Source: CAYQUC01 sp964514215 (GTDB lineage Bacteria; Pseudomonadota; Gammaproteobacteria; UBA6429; Thiohalophilaceae). From it: DNA of 26,105 nt. The notes beneath the pieces are model-generated. The model made no database searches. It worked only from the letters and a program-made list of their open reading frames with translations, and was not told where the DNA came from. Made by a program: the position numbers and the translations under genes. Positions 7,424 to 15,381 of this stretch are shown piece after piece. The stretch covers positions 1 to 26,105 of the forward strand of contig CAZEPW010000052.1 in NCBI GenBank assembly GCA_964514215.1, in the 5' to 3' direction. How positions within the stretch are numbered: the stretch's first letter is position 1; each line of letters opens with the position of its first letter.

Positions 7424-9949
7424 TTATTGGCTTCCCCATCTGGCACGGTTTGAGCCACCACCTTTTTGAATGTTATAACCGTTTTTAGTCGCCCATGCTT
7501 TTGCTGCGCTATTTAAATCCGGTTGGCCACAATTAAGGTAATCCTCGGCTAGTTGCGTATTACCATAGAGTGTTAATAAGTCGACCATTTCAGGAATACG
7601 CGATTCATTGCCAATTCGAATAAGTTCTAAAGCGGCTTGTTGCACACTGTTTTTGACACCGGTTTGTGTTTTTTTAAATAACGCAACAGCAGCAAGTGCA
7701 TCTCCCAAAGCTTGCACTGAGGAGTCGGTTCGATTCGTTGCCGATTCAAAAATTGCATCCCAGCTTTTTAAACCCGATTTTTGCGCCGCCGCTAAGCGCA
7801 TCGGTTGATTAACAGCAGTAGCAGCCAGTTTTTTTAATGCCTCAGTGTCTTCTATTTTTTTGAGTAATTGCATTAATACTGGACGATCATTACTGCTACT
7901 AGCAACCCGTGCTATATCAACCGGCTTGCTCAGTTTTGACGCTGCAACCTCACGATAGACATCAATTTTACCTTGTAATGATTCTTTAATTAAAAAGACC
8001 GAATCATTTGACGAATATAATTTATTAATCATTTTACTGTATTTTTTAGCAACAACTTTAGCTTGCTTGATTAATTTTACATCGTCAATGTCAGTAAGAT
8101 ATCGATATGCTGCGCTACGCGCATCATAATAATAACTTTGTTTTATGGCTTTTAATGCTGTTTTTTTATCGTGAAATGTACGCACCGCGGCTAAACGAAC
8201 AGCAGCCGAACTATCTGTGTTGGCACGTTGCAGCAAGAATGCGTCGTTGGATATTCCGGTGACAGCGGTTTCGCGTATATTCGCTGATGGATTATGTTCA
8301 GCCAAGTCTTGTAATACTGCTTGGTTGTCCAATAGGCGTATCGCCATTTTGCGCAGGCTTTGGTTTTTTTCAAAATAAGCCAACGGGATTAACAGGTTTT
8401 CATGCATTAAATCCAATAGCGCTATTTTTCTAAATACGGTATCCGATATATCGGTGGCCTTCACTAAAATAACGGCTAAGGATTGTGTGCCTTGTTGTTT
8501 CGCGAGTTCGACTAATCGTAATTTGGCGATTATTTTAATGAGCCAATCCGAGTAGTTATCAGAAATAATTTTTTTTAATATGACTGGGTTGGTTATCTTT
8601 TTGATAGCAGTTCGACTAATGGAACGATCACCGGAAAAAGAACTTTCCATCAATGCAATTTGCTCCAGCACTTTTTGATCTTGAATCACGTCAACAGCGG
8701 CTTCACGTATTCGACTATTCTTGTGGTATAGTGCAATTCCAGCCAGAACCTTTTTATTTGTAATTTGGCTAACCGCGTCTCGGCGTACCGCATCAACAAG
8801 ATCACTATTGGCAATTTTAAACAGCATCGTTTGATCGGTAATGTGTTGAGCCGCATTATAGCGCACCGAGATACTGGCGGTTTTTTGTGAATACACAATT
8901 TTTTCTAAAACCGCATTATCTTTAAGACGTCTTATTGCAGGAATTCGTAAATAGCCGCTGTCATTTTTATTCAGAGCAATTTTAGTCAGAGTGGTTTGGT
9001 CGGTGAGTTTTTTAATTGCAGCCCTGCGAAGGTATTCATTCTGGCCTTTTCTGGCTATTTTAGCCAATTTAATTTGATTCGTTATCGGCTCAACCGTTAA
9101 TCGTGCATTGGCGAAATCACGGTGGTCCGAAATTTTGGAACGTTTCGCAATTTTGCTTAGTATGGTTCTATCGTTGATGTTTTTAATGGCGGTAAATTTT
9201 ACAAATTTTGTAAACGCTTTACCCGATAGTGCAATTTTATATAATTGTTTTTGATCGGTAATTTTAGCAATAATTTCAGAATGGTTTATGTCGGGATTGC
9301 CTTTGATGGGCAATATTATTTTAACATCATCATCAGCTATTCTATTGGTAATGGCTTTTTTAACACGGTTACTATTGTCATTAAAAAGCGTTATTAAAGT
9401 GGCTGCATCGGTTAAGCGTTTTACAATTTCAATTAACAGGTCTTTGTTTTTTTCTTGTAAAGCAATGCGAGCCAGTGCCGTCTGGTTTGTTACGAGTGGC
9501 AAGTTTAGTTTTTCAGCTGCTGCGCGCCGAACGGCAGTGTTTTGGTCTTTAACAGCAATTCGCAGTAAAACAGTTTGATCGCTCATCATCGTGGTGGCTA
9601 ATAAGCGTATTTTTTTATTGCTGTCCTGTTCAGCAATATGCTGAAGATCGGTTTGCTTGGTAATTTTTTTAGTGGCAATATAACGAACCTCAGCATCGTT
9701 ATCGTTAACAGCAATTTTTGCTAAAGTTGCTTGATCAACCAGCTTTTCTACTGCCGCACTACGAACCAAATAATGTGTATCGGTTAACGCCAATTGTCGT
9801 AAAATCGTTTGATCGTTAAAGGTAACATCCTGCACTGCTTGGCTGCGCTCAATTGGACTGTCACTTTCTATATCGGGAGAGCAGCCCGCAATAATAAAAA
9901 CAGCAGGGAATACGAGTTGTAATAAAAGCCTGAGATTGACTATTTTCAT
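7424..9949 (-). CDS. Long HEAT-like repeat lipoprotein
   Basis: The protein has 841 residues. The N-terminal lipoprotein signal is hydrophobic and ends in I-A-G-C, with lipidated Cys at 23. Nearly all the rest is a solenoid of about 22-26-residue units with consensus D-Q-T-x-L-x-K-I-A-x-x-D-x-x-x-x-V-R-x-A-A-V-x-x-L, each a pair of helices as in HEAT or leucine-rich-variant repeats. A different C-terminal cap carries C-G-Q-P-D-L-N-S-A-A-K-A-W-A and ends in a short Gly/Ser/Arg tail. Such solenoids are protein-binding scaffolds. Anchoring in the outer or inner membrane suggests a surface or periplasmic interaction platform. No enzyme motif is seen. It stands alone, and no clear terminator was found in 7131-7423. 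Confidence 0.85.
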   Translation of the reverse strand: MKIVNLRLLLQLVFPAVFIIAGCSPDIESDSPIERSQAVQDVTFNDQTILRQLALTDTHYLVRSAAVEKLVDQATLAKIAVNDNDAEVRYIATKKITKQTDLQHIAEQDSNKKIRLLATTMMSDQTVLLRIAVKDQNTAVRRAAAEKLNLPLVTNQTALARIALQEKNKDLLIEIVKRLTDAATLITLFNDNSNRVKKAITNRIADDDVKIILPIKGNPDINHSEIIAKITDQKQLYKIALSGKAFTKFVKFTAIKNINDRTILSKIAKRSKISDHRDFANARLTVEPITNQIKLAKIARKGQNEYLRRAAIKKLTDQTTLTKIALNKNDSGYLRIPAIRRLKDNAVLEKIVYSQKTASISVRYNAAQHITDQTMLFKIANSDLVDAVRRDAVSQITNKKVLAGIALYHKNSRIREAAVDVIQDQKVLEQIALMESSFSGDRSISRTAIKKITNPVILKKIISDNYSDWLIKIIAKLRLVELAKQQGTQSLAVILVKATDISDTVFRKIALLDLMHENLLIPLAYFEKNQSLRKMAIRLLDNQAVLQDLAEHNPSANIRETAVTGISNDAFLLQRANTDSSAAVRLAAVRTFHDKKTALKAIKQSYYYDARSAAYRYLTDIDDVKLIKQAKVVAKKYSKMINKLYSSNDSVFLIKESLQGKIDVYREVAASKLSKPVDIARVASSSNDRPVLMQLLKKIEDTEALKKLAATAVNQPMRLAAAQKSGLKSWDAIFESATNRTDSSVQALGDALAAVALFKKTQTGVKNSVQQAALELIRIGNESRIPEMVDLLTLYGNTQLAEDYLNCGQPDLNSAAKAWATKNGYNIQKGGGSNRARWGSQ

Positions 9950-10002
9950 GGGTTATCGGCCTAGCTGCAATGGTCTGACGATACTTGTTAGTTACTGTGT
10001 TA

Positions 10003-10028
10003 TTAATTAATTTAATTAATTTAATTAA
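10003..10028. repeat. Three tandem TTAATTAAT 9-mers
   Basis: Nearly three copies of the 9-base unit TTAATTAAT lie between the divergent HEAT-like lipoprotein gene and arsR. They would make a flexible AT tract. Their role is unknown; they may simply be slippage-prone promoter DNA. Confidence 0.6.
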
Positions 10029-10082
10029 AACAAGCTGTTATTACATTAAAGCAGTTAGTTGTTGTTATTCACATAGTAACAC

Positions 10083-10111
10083 TTGATTAATTCGAATGTA
10101 TATTCTATAGT
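10083..10111 (+). promoter_or_regulatory. arsR promoter predicting a leaderless mRNA
   Basis: -35 TTGATT (10083-10088), a 17-base spacer and -10 TATAGT (10106-10111). A start 7-8 bases downstream falls at 10118-10119, exactly on the A of the arsR ATG. No Shine-Dalgarno sequence is visible, which agrees with a leaderless transcript. The start point is inferred from spacing. Confidence 0.6.
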
Positions 10112-10130
10112 TCGATATATGTCGAACTAT
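10107..10130. promoter_or_regulatory. ArsR operator covering -10 box and start codon
   Basis: Arms ATAGTTCGA and TCGAACTAT (9 bases, perfect) are separated by 6 bases; 11 of 12 pairs match overall. It overlaps the -10 box, the predicted transcription start and the ATG at 10119. ArsR-family repressors bind such inverted repeats and release on As(III). Confidence 0.7.
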
Positions 10131-10427
10131 GAAACAATATCCCGCCAAGCCGATATGTTTAAAGCATTGAGCAATGCACACCGTTTGCTGCTGTTTAATC
10201 GCTTAATGAATTGTTGTGCGCCCGGAATAAAATGCAGCACCGATAAGGTTGTTAAATTTTGTGTGGGTGATTTGGGTGAAGGTTTGGATATTGCACCATC
10301 AACCTTGTCGCATCATTTAAAAGAACTTAATCGTGCCGGTTTAGTGCAAATGCAACGCCGCGGTAAAAACGTCGATTGTTGGGTAGAGCCGGCAGTGTTA
10401 AACGAGTTAAAAGCTTTTTTTGGTTAA
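10119..10427 (+). CDS. arsR: ArsR-family arsenic-responsive repressor
   Basis: The protein has 102 residues from the ATG at 10119; the in-frame TTG at 10083 is the promoter -35 box and is not the start. It has the ArsR winged helix: A-D-M-F-K-A-L-S-N-A-H-R-L (11-23) and a recognition helix in A-P-S-T-L-S-H-H-L-K-E-L, followed by the wing. A cluster of Cys at 32, 33, 39 and 48 (N-C-C-A-P-G-I-K-C) could bind trivalent arsenic. This differs from the classic E. coli C-x-C-x-x-C site and belongs to a variant group that I recall sitting next to arsM. The gene is followed by arsM 23 bases later, so the pair forms an arsenic-inducible operon. Confidence 0.85.
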   Translation: MSNYETISRQADMFKALSNAHRLLLFNRLMNCCAPGIKCSTDKVVKFCVGDLGEGLDIAPSTLSHHLKELNRAGLVQMQRRGKNVDCWVEPAVLNELKAFFG

Positions 10428-10450
10428 TTAATTTATTTGGAGAGAAAACA

Positions 10451-11305
10451 ATGAGTCATTGCTGCCCACCATCAACATCAACCAGTGAAAATGAAAACGA
10501 TAAGCAACGACAAGACGTGCGCCAAGCTTATGCCAAAGTAGCCAATGCCAGCAATGAGAATAGCGCAACCGGAATTGAAAGCAGTTGTTGTGGTGTTTCC
10601 GATGATGATGCGATTAATACTTTAATATCCACCCGTCTTGGTTATTCTGAAAAAGATTTAGACAATGTACCAAGTGGTGCGGACATGGGCTTGGGCTGTG
10701 GTAATCCGCGTGCTATTGCATCATTGCAAGTGGGTGAAGTTGTGGTTGATCTCGGTGCCGGTGGTGGTTTTGATTGTTTTCTTGCGGCACAAGAAGTGGG
10801 TAAAACCGGGCATGTCATTGGCATTGATATGACACCCGATATGCTCAGCAAAGCACGTAAAAATGCCGACAAAGGTCAATACCATCATGTTGAATTTCGT
10901 CTGGGTGAAATTGAGCATCTGCCCATTGCAAACAATACTGCTAACGTGATTATTTCAAATTGTGTTATTAATTTATCACCGAATAAAGAACAAGTTTTTA
11001 AAGAAGCTTTTCGTGTTTTAAAATTTGGTGGTCGTTTAGCAATATCCGATATTGTTGCCACCGTCGAGTTACCCGAAGCAATGCGTAACGACCCGGCGCT
11101 GATCGCCGGCTGCATGGGTAATGCCTCATTAATTTCCGATTTAGAAAGCATGATTAAAGCCGCCGGTTTTGACGAGGTGAAAATACAACCGAAAGATGAA
11201 TCCAAAGCATTTATTAAAGATTGGGCACCGGAGCATAATGTTACCGACTACGTCGTGTCGGCGACTATCGAAGCGATAAAGCCCAATAAAAATAATTGTT
11301 GTTAA
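10451..11305 (+). CDS. arsM: Arsenite methyltransferase ArsM
   Basis: The protein has 284 residues from the ATG at 10451, preceded by GGAGAG at about 8 bases. It methylates As(III) with S-adenosylmethionine to methylated, partly volatile products. The SAM-binding motif V-V-D-L-G-A-G-G-G-F-D is at 98-108. The conserved Cys positions of the ArsM family are all present: S-S-C-C-G (46, 47), G-L-G-C-G-N-P (83), S-N-C-V-I-N-L (171) and A-G-C-M-G-N-A (221). Two further Cys end the protein (283, 284) and two lie at residues 4-5. It acts in the cytoplasm as a detoxification step and is co-transcribed with arsR. No arsenic efflux gene is present in the window. Confidence 0.93.
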   Translation: MSHCCPPSTSTSENENDKQRQDVRQAYAKVANASNENSATGIESSCCGVSDDDAINTLISTRLGYSEKDLDNVPSGADMGLGCGNPRAIASLQVGEVVVDLGAGGGFDCFLAAQEVGKTGHVIGIDMTPDMLSKARKNADKGQYHHVEFRLGEIEHLPIANNTANVIISNCVINLSPNKEQVFKEAFRVLKFGGRLAISDIVATVELPEAMRNDPALIAGCMGNASLISDLESMIKAAGFDEVKIQPKDESKAFIKDWAPEHNVTDYVVSATIEAIKPNKNNCC

Positions 11306-11318
11306 AGCTACAGCTGTA

Positions 11319-11341
11319 GGGTGGGCTCTGCCCACCTTTTT
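11319..11341 (+). terminator. Strong intrinsic terminator after arsM
   Basis: A perfect 7-bp stem, GGTGGGC with GCCCACC around the loop TCT, is followed by five T. It lies 14 bases after the arsM stop. Confidence 0.9.
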
Positions 11342-11639
11342 CAAATCTAAAACAATTTTTGATTTTTATAATTGTGAATTAAGCCCATTAAAATGCTTCA
11401 TATAGTGTCTATTTGAATTTTAAAATCACCTTGTTATGGTATAGTAAAGATTAACAGTTCTTGAATGATGTATTAGAATTGCTCTAATGCACCCCCCCCA
11501 ACTTGAACTTCATTGGAACCTCTTTAATTAATTTTGTAGCAAATATAACAAATATAAATAGAGCAATGTTTTTGATTATTAAAATACTGTTTTAAATTTT
11601 TATGGGTTAGCTATTTTTATGTAATAACAAGGAACAAAT
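11342..11639 (+). other. Intergenic region before the Gly-rich lipoprotein gene
   Basis: AT-rich, with no gene seen. It contains a small inverted repeat, ATTAGA with TCTAAT (11472-11488), followed by a run of eight C (about 11492-11499). The C-run is prone to slippage and could vary expression of the downstream gene. No promoter could be fixed with confidence. An AAGGA ribosome site precedes the ATG at 11640. Confidence 0.45.
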
Positions 11640-12989
11640 ATGAAATTTAAAAATTTACTATTGGCCAGTATTTTTTCTAGTGTGGCAATATTAACATCGT
11701 GTGGCGGTGGTGGTAGTTCTGATCCCAGTCCGGTAATTGCGACAGAATTAACCGGACAGTTTATCGATAGTGCCGTTCAAGGATTGCGTTATACCACGAG
11801 CAGCGGTAACAGTGGTGTTACTGATGTTAATGGTCGTTATAACTATATTGCCGGCGATAGCGTTGAATTTTTTATTGGTGATATTTCACTAGGCCAAGCC
11901 AGCGCTGCCACGGGAGTGATGACACCTATTTCAATTGTACCGGGTGCGGTTGATGAAACAAATACAACCGTTACTAACATTGCACGATTTTTACAAAGCT
12001 TAGACAATGATAGCGATCCCAGTAATGGAATCGTTATCAGTGCTAATGTCGCAACCGCAGCAGCAGGGCAATCACTTGATTTTACCAGTGTCACATTTGA
12101 TACAACAGCGAGTGCGCTACTAGCAATGTTACGCTCAAATGCCGGACTGGCAGCCGGTATGTTACTTAGTCCAGCTGTCGCACAAGCTAATTTCAAAACA
12201 ACATTGCTACAGACCCGCGCCGGATTTTATGTTGGCAGCTACACTGGAGTCGACACTGGTACTTGGGCAATTAATGTGATGCCCGATGGCTCGGTGACCG
12301 GATGTGCTGATAATAGCAACTTAGCAATGATAACCGGAATGATTGCCAGCAGTGGTAGTTCAACAACCGTTGCCGGCAGCACTACTACCGGCGCTGAATT
12401 TAAAGGTGATTTTGCATTAACCGGTGTTGCCTCGGGCACTTGGAGAAATTTAGATGGCTCTGGTGGTGGCACCTATAGTGGAAATAAAACCACTGTCGCA
12501 CCAAGTTGTAATGGGGCAATGCCTCCGATTGCTGGGGGCGCTAGTGATGTCATTACTTTGGGTGGTGACGATGCCGTCGCATTAGGTGGTAAATTAACCA
12601 TCACCGAGCGAGCCTTTCGCCTCGGTTTGACTGGAGCAGATAAAACCTTAATCTCAACTAGTGACGGTCTTTTAGCTGTGATATTGTCAGCAATACCCGG
12701 TGAAAATGTTTCACCACCTGCAACAGTTCCAACTAACGGCGTGGTGATCAATACTATCCAAGTTGGTACTGAAATTGATATTTCGATGCGTGTTAATTTA
12801 AACGGAAAATCGTATCTTTATGTTTGTGGCGCAGCTTTCGTTACCAAGTGTGCAAACATAACGTATGACTCAACCAATCGAATGATTACCTATAATGCTG
12901 CAACAGTTGAAGCCTCAAATGGAAATGATGCGACCGGTTTGTTGACCTTAACGGGAACGTTGAGCTGGATGGCGAGTAACGAAAAATAA
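11640..12989 (+). CDS. Glycine-rich surface lipoprotein
   Basis: The protein has 449 residues. The signal ends in L-T-S-C, lipidated Cys at 21, then a G-G-G-G-S-S linker typical of exported lipoproteins. Residues about 35-170 match a module seen in many gammaproteobacterial lipoproteins: G-Q-F-I-D-S-A-V-Q-G-L-R-Y, G-V-T-D-V-N-G-R-Y-N-Y, F-F-I-G-D-I-S-L-G and N-I-A-R-F-L-Q-S-L-D-N-D. The rest (about 190-449) is beta-rich with Gly, Thr and Ser and a few Cys. It is probably surface-exposed. Function is not known for the family. It appears to be monocistronic. Confidence 0.8.
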   Translation: MKFKNLLLASIFSSVAILTSCGGGGSSDPSPVIATELTGQFIDSAVQGLRYTTSSGNSGVTDVNGRYNYIAGDSVEFFIGDISLGQASAATGVMTPISIVPGAVDETNTTVTNIARFLQSLDNDSDPSNGIVISANVATAAAGQSLDFTSVTFDTTASALLAMLRSNAGLAAGMLLSPAVAQANFKTTLLQTRAGFYVGSYTGVDTGTWAINVMPDGSVTGCADNSNLAMITGMIASSGSSTTVAGSTTTGAEFKGDFALTGVASGTWRNLDGSGGGTYSGNKTTVAPSCNGAMPPIAGGASDVITLGGDDAVALGGKLTITERAFRLGLTGADKTLISTSDGLLAVILSAIPGENVSPPATVPTNGVVINTIQVGTEIDISMRVNLNGKSYLYVCGAAFVTKCANITYDSTNRMITYNAATVEASNGNDATGLLTLTGTLSWMASNEK

Positions 12990-13099
12990 CTCGTTATTTA
13001 GAATAGACCGGTTAGTTACTAGCCGGTTGATACCAAGACGTTATTATTAAAACCTACCGAAACCGAAATTAGTCTTCATTCCAGTGGCGTGATGAATTG

Positions 13100-13140
13100 T
13101 TAAATATTACAAAAATAATGTATTCTTTTGTAATATTTAA
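13100..13140. repeat. 15-bp perfect inverted repeat
   Basis: Arms TTAAATATTACAAAA and TTTTGTAATATTTAA flank an 11-base loop. It is AT-rich and lies between the ends of two convergent genes. It could be a bidirectional transcription stop, although the T-runs are short. Confidence 0.6.
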
Positions 13141-13270
13141 CCACTAACCACGACTAACTACTGAGTTAGTGAACGTTTTGTTTATACCACTGATTTTGAA
13201 AATTTTATCCTGGGGAGGTTAAAATTTTGCCATATCGGGGCATTTTAGTTTTGATATGAGTAAAATTTGG

Positions 13271-13308
13271 TGCGGCAATGTGGTTTCATTCACATTGGCC
13301 GCATTTTA
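13271..13308 (+). terminator. Terminator-like stem-loop
   Basis: A 12-bp stem (TGCGGC and AATGTG pairing with CACATT and GCCGCA, one bulged G) around an 8-base loop is followed by TTTTAT. It is oriented to stop rightward transcripts, either of the lipoprotein gene or of an unannotated short RNA starting near 13180. Confidence 0.6.
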
Positions 13309-13358
13309 TAATGTCGTGCCGATAGCCTAAGCAATCATCGATGTAATACGTGTTGATG

Positions 13359-14381
13359 TTAAGTAATCTCGGGTTTTATCAAATCATTATCGGCTAATCT
13401 AGTATTGTCAGTTTGGTCAGTTAGCAGTTGGCTTATGCTTTTAAATACCTGCTCAACGGATATATTTTTCATATCGGAATTTTCACCGAGATGGCAGCCA
13501 GTGCTAAACCGAATTCCCCATTCCTGAATACTTGTTGGGCCAAATAGTGCGATGGTGCGTATGCGGTACAGATCAGCGATATGCAGAAAAACAGAATCAA
13601 CACCAATAAATAATGCTGCTTTGGATAAGAGCAGTGCGCTAACCGAGATTGGCAGACGGTAGGCTGGTATGATGGATTGCTGGTTTTGGCATTGTGTCGA
13701 ATCAATACCGCTTAGCCCGATAATAATGACAGTATAGTTTGGGTATTTATTAAGAAATGTATCAATGAGTTGTATCCAATTTTGCTCCGACCACATTTTT
13801 TCAGGTAGGGTATCCGGGTGAATGCAAAGTAATTTTTGGTTTGTGGGCAGGGAATTAACGATTTTATTGGCAAATTCAATATCGTTTAATTCGAATCTGG
13901 GTGCTTTAGAAAATTGTTCTGGTTGCCAGTCGGGGCGAAATAAATGAACAACATCAAATGCCAAGTCAATAGCATGTTTATTGTAATCTCGTGTTATCGA
14001 AATATCATAATCTTTAAAAAATCCTATACTGGTTTGTGGCTTAAGCTCGTCTATGAGCTGACTGAGATCGTCACTTTGCCAAGGGTTGAGCGAGATAAAT
14101 AAGTCACAGTGGGATATGAGCGATAGTGCATTTTTAACATCAAATGATCGGCCAGTACCATTATGGCGCATGGGCAGTTCGACAAGTTTGTGAAGCGTTA
14201 GATCGCCTGCTATTTGATTGATAGCACCTTTAATACCAACTAAAACCAATCGACCGTTAAATAACGTGGCCAGCGCACGAATGGTTGGTAGGTTGATATA
14301 ATGATCACCATAACCATTGGCAAACAGTAGCACGGGATAGTCTGATTTTAATAGTGTGTTTATTGTTTTTTGTTTAAGCAT
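13359..14381 (-). CDS. GT9-like (heptosyltransferase-fold) glycosyltransferase, last gene of RiPP operon
   Basis: The protein has 340 residues from the ATG at 14381; a TTG 12 bases upstream is possible. It has the GT-B fold of family GT9 (ADP-heptose:LPS heptosyltransferases): an N-terminal G-D-H-Y-I-N-L-P-T-I-R-A-L-like segment, M-W-S-E-Q-N-W-I-Q-L-I-D, V-I-I-I-G, F-I-G-V-D-S-V-F-L-H-I-A-D and the donor-site A-L-F-G-P-T-S-I-Q-E-W-G. The start overlaps the end of the arginase-like gene by 8 bases, so it is translationally coupled. GT9 enzymes usually build lipopolysaccharide core. Placement as the sixth gene suggests that this one may glycosylate the modified peptide, or attach it to a lipid or sugar acceptor. 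That is inference, and the sugar donor is unknown. Confidence 0.8.
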   Translation of the reverse strand: MLKQKTINTLLKSDYPVLLFANGYGDHYINLPTIRALATLFNGRLVLVGIKGAINQIAGDLTLHKLVELPMRHNGTGRSFDVKNALSLISHCDLFISLNPWQSDDLSQLIDELKPQTSIGFFKDYDISITRDYNKHAIDLAFDVVHLFRPDWQPEQFSKAPRFELNDIEFANKIVNSLPTNQKLLCIHPDTLPEKMWSEQNWIQLIDTFLNKYPNYTVIIIGLSGIDSTQCQNQQSIIPAYRLPISVSALLLSKAALFIGVDSVFLHIADLYRIRTIALFGPTSIQEWGIRFSTGCHLGENSDMKNISVEQVFKSISQLLTDQTDNTRLADNDLIKPEIT

Positions 14382-15378
14382 TGTAAACAGCAATGTGTTT
14401 GCGTAGGTGTTTTAATGTGGTTTGCCAGTATTCCGCTGGAAAAAAACCGGGCGATACACCAACACAGATATCGATTAGTTTAATATTGTTTTCGTGTAAT
14501 TGTGAAAAAACAGAATCGACCTGCGCTAGTATGAGTTCAATGGACGGATCGTGTCGTGATAATTGCCCTTGCCAGTCCGGTCTACCATCAAACCGGTTAT
14601 TAAAATAATCCAAATCGATGTGTAAAAACACCGGGTATCGATGATCGATTGTGCGGCAGATAGCTGCCAAGTCATCGGTTAGTGTATAGCTTGAATTGCT
14701 GATGTTATGGTCAACCACCAGTTTTGATCGAATAGCAGAAGGGAATAGGGGATCACTGCGTTCAAAGTCGAGTGTCAGGCTGTATTGATCCGGTTCATAC
14801 CGAAAGTGCTGCGCGGGAGATAGGTGGTATAGATCGATATCAATGTTGCCGGCTAATAGTGGACTAATAAAACTGCCAATTCCGATTGCGCCGCTCATCA
14901 TCGCTTGGGTAACGCTTGATGGATCATTAACATTAAATAATTTTCCGGTTAATAAATCCTGCCAGCTTCCATCCTTGTTTAAACCCAGTCGAGGGCTGCT
15001 CATATCAGTATGGCTGTCGAGGTGAATTAAATTTATTTTATGTGTTTGCTTACCTTGTTGTTGCCATTCACTCAGTTGCAGGCTCCACGATAATAATGAC
15101 CAGCAATCATTAAGCGCTAATAAAAATCCGTCATCCTGGCTAACGGTTAATGGGATTGTTGCTGTTGTTAGTGGGCTAGACCAATGGCTTAAACCCTGAT
15201 CAAGTTCCGGATCAATATAGTAGTTGGAATTAGGTGACCATTTTGTTTGTACCTGCCAACCCTGATCCAGTTGTTGCACTGCAATTTCTTGACGTTGAAA
15301 ATAACGCGCAAGTATTTGTTGTCTGGATTTGAAATCGTTTGGTAGCGTCTTGGGTTCGAGGAAAATTGTTGCAGGCAT
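14374..15378 (-). CDS. UPF0489/arginase-fold protein, candidate peptide arginase
   Basis: The protein has 334 residues. Two metal-binding motifs of the arginase/ureohydrolase fold are clear: L-I-H-L-D-S-H-T-D-M (D121, H123, D125) and L-H-I-D-L-D-Y-F (D255, D257). Near the C-terminus it has V-G-V-S-P-G-F-F-P-A-E-Y-W. The arrangement matches UPF0489, the family of RiPP peptide arginases that turn peptidyl arginine into ornithine (OspR of landornamide is the known case). The first ligand His usual in this fold is not obvious; the equivalent segment reads A-L-N-D-C-W (88-93). It starts 3 bases after the radical SAM stop. The precursor peptides each contain an Arg in the last two residues, its likely target. 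Not tested. Confidence 0.8.
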   Translation of the reverse strand: MPATIFLEPKTLPNDFKSRQQILARYFQRQEIAVQQLDQGWQVQTKWSPNSNYYIDPELDQGLSHWSSPLTTATIPLTVSQDDGFLLALNDCWSLLSWSLQLSEWQQQGKQTHKINLIHLDSHTDMSSPRLGLNKDGSWQDLLTGKLFNVNDPSSVTQAMMSGAIGIGSFISPLLAGNIDIDLYHLSPAQHFRYEPDQYSLTLDFERSDPLFPSAIRSKLVVDHNISNSSYTLTDDLAAICRTIDHRYPVFLHIDLDYFNNRFDGRPDWQGQLSRHDPSIELILAQVDSVFSQLHENNIKLIDICVGVSPGFFPAEYWQTTLKHLRKHIAVYNA

Positions 15379-15381
15379 TGC

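Larger units (their letters stand above)
12990..13358. other. Structured non-coding region between convergent genes
   Basis: This 369-base stretch holds no convincing gene but several ordered elements. There is a small hairpin (ACCGGTTA/TAGCCGGT, 13007-13027) and a perfect 15-bp inverted repeat (13100-13140). A 13-base copy of the TetR half-site, TTAGTGAACGTTT, lies at 13166-13178. A purine-rich GGGGAGG is near 13213, with a tiny 10-codon TTG-started frame after it. That frame overlaps (ATGA) a 24-codon frame at 13256-13330, and a terminator-like stem lies at 13271-13307. It could be a small RNA or attenuator locus, or the eroded remains of a gene. Confidence 0.4.
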
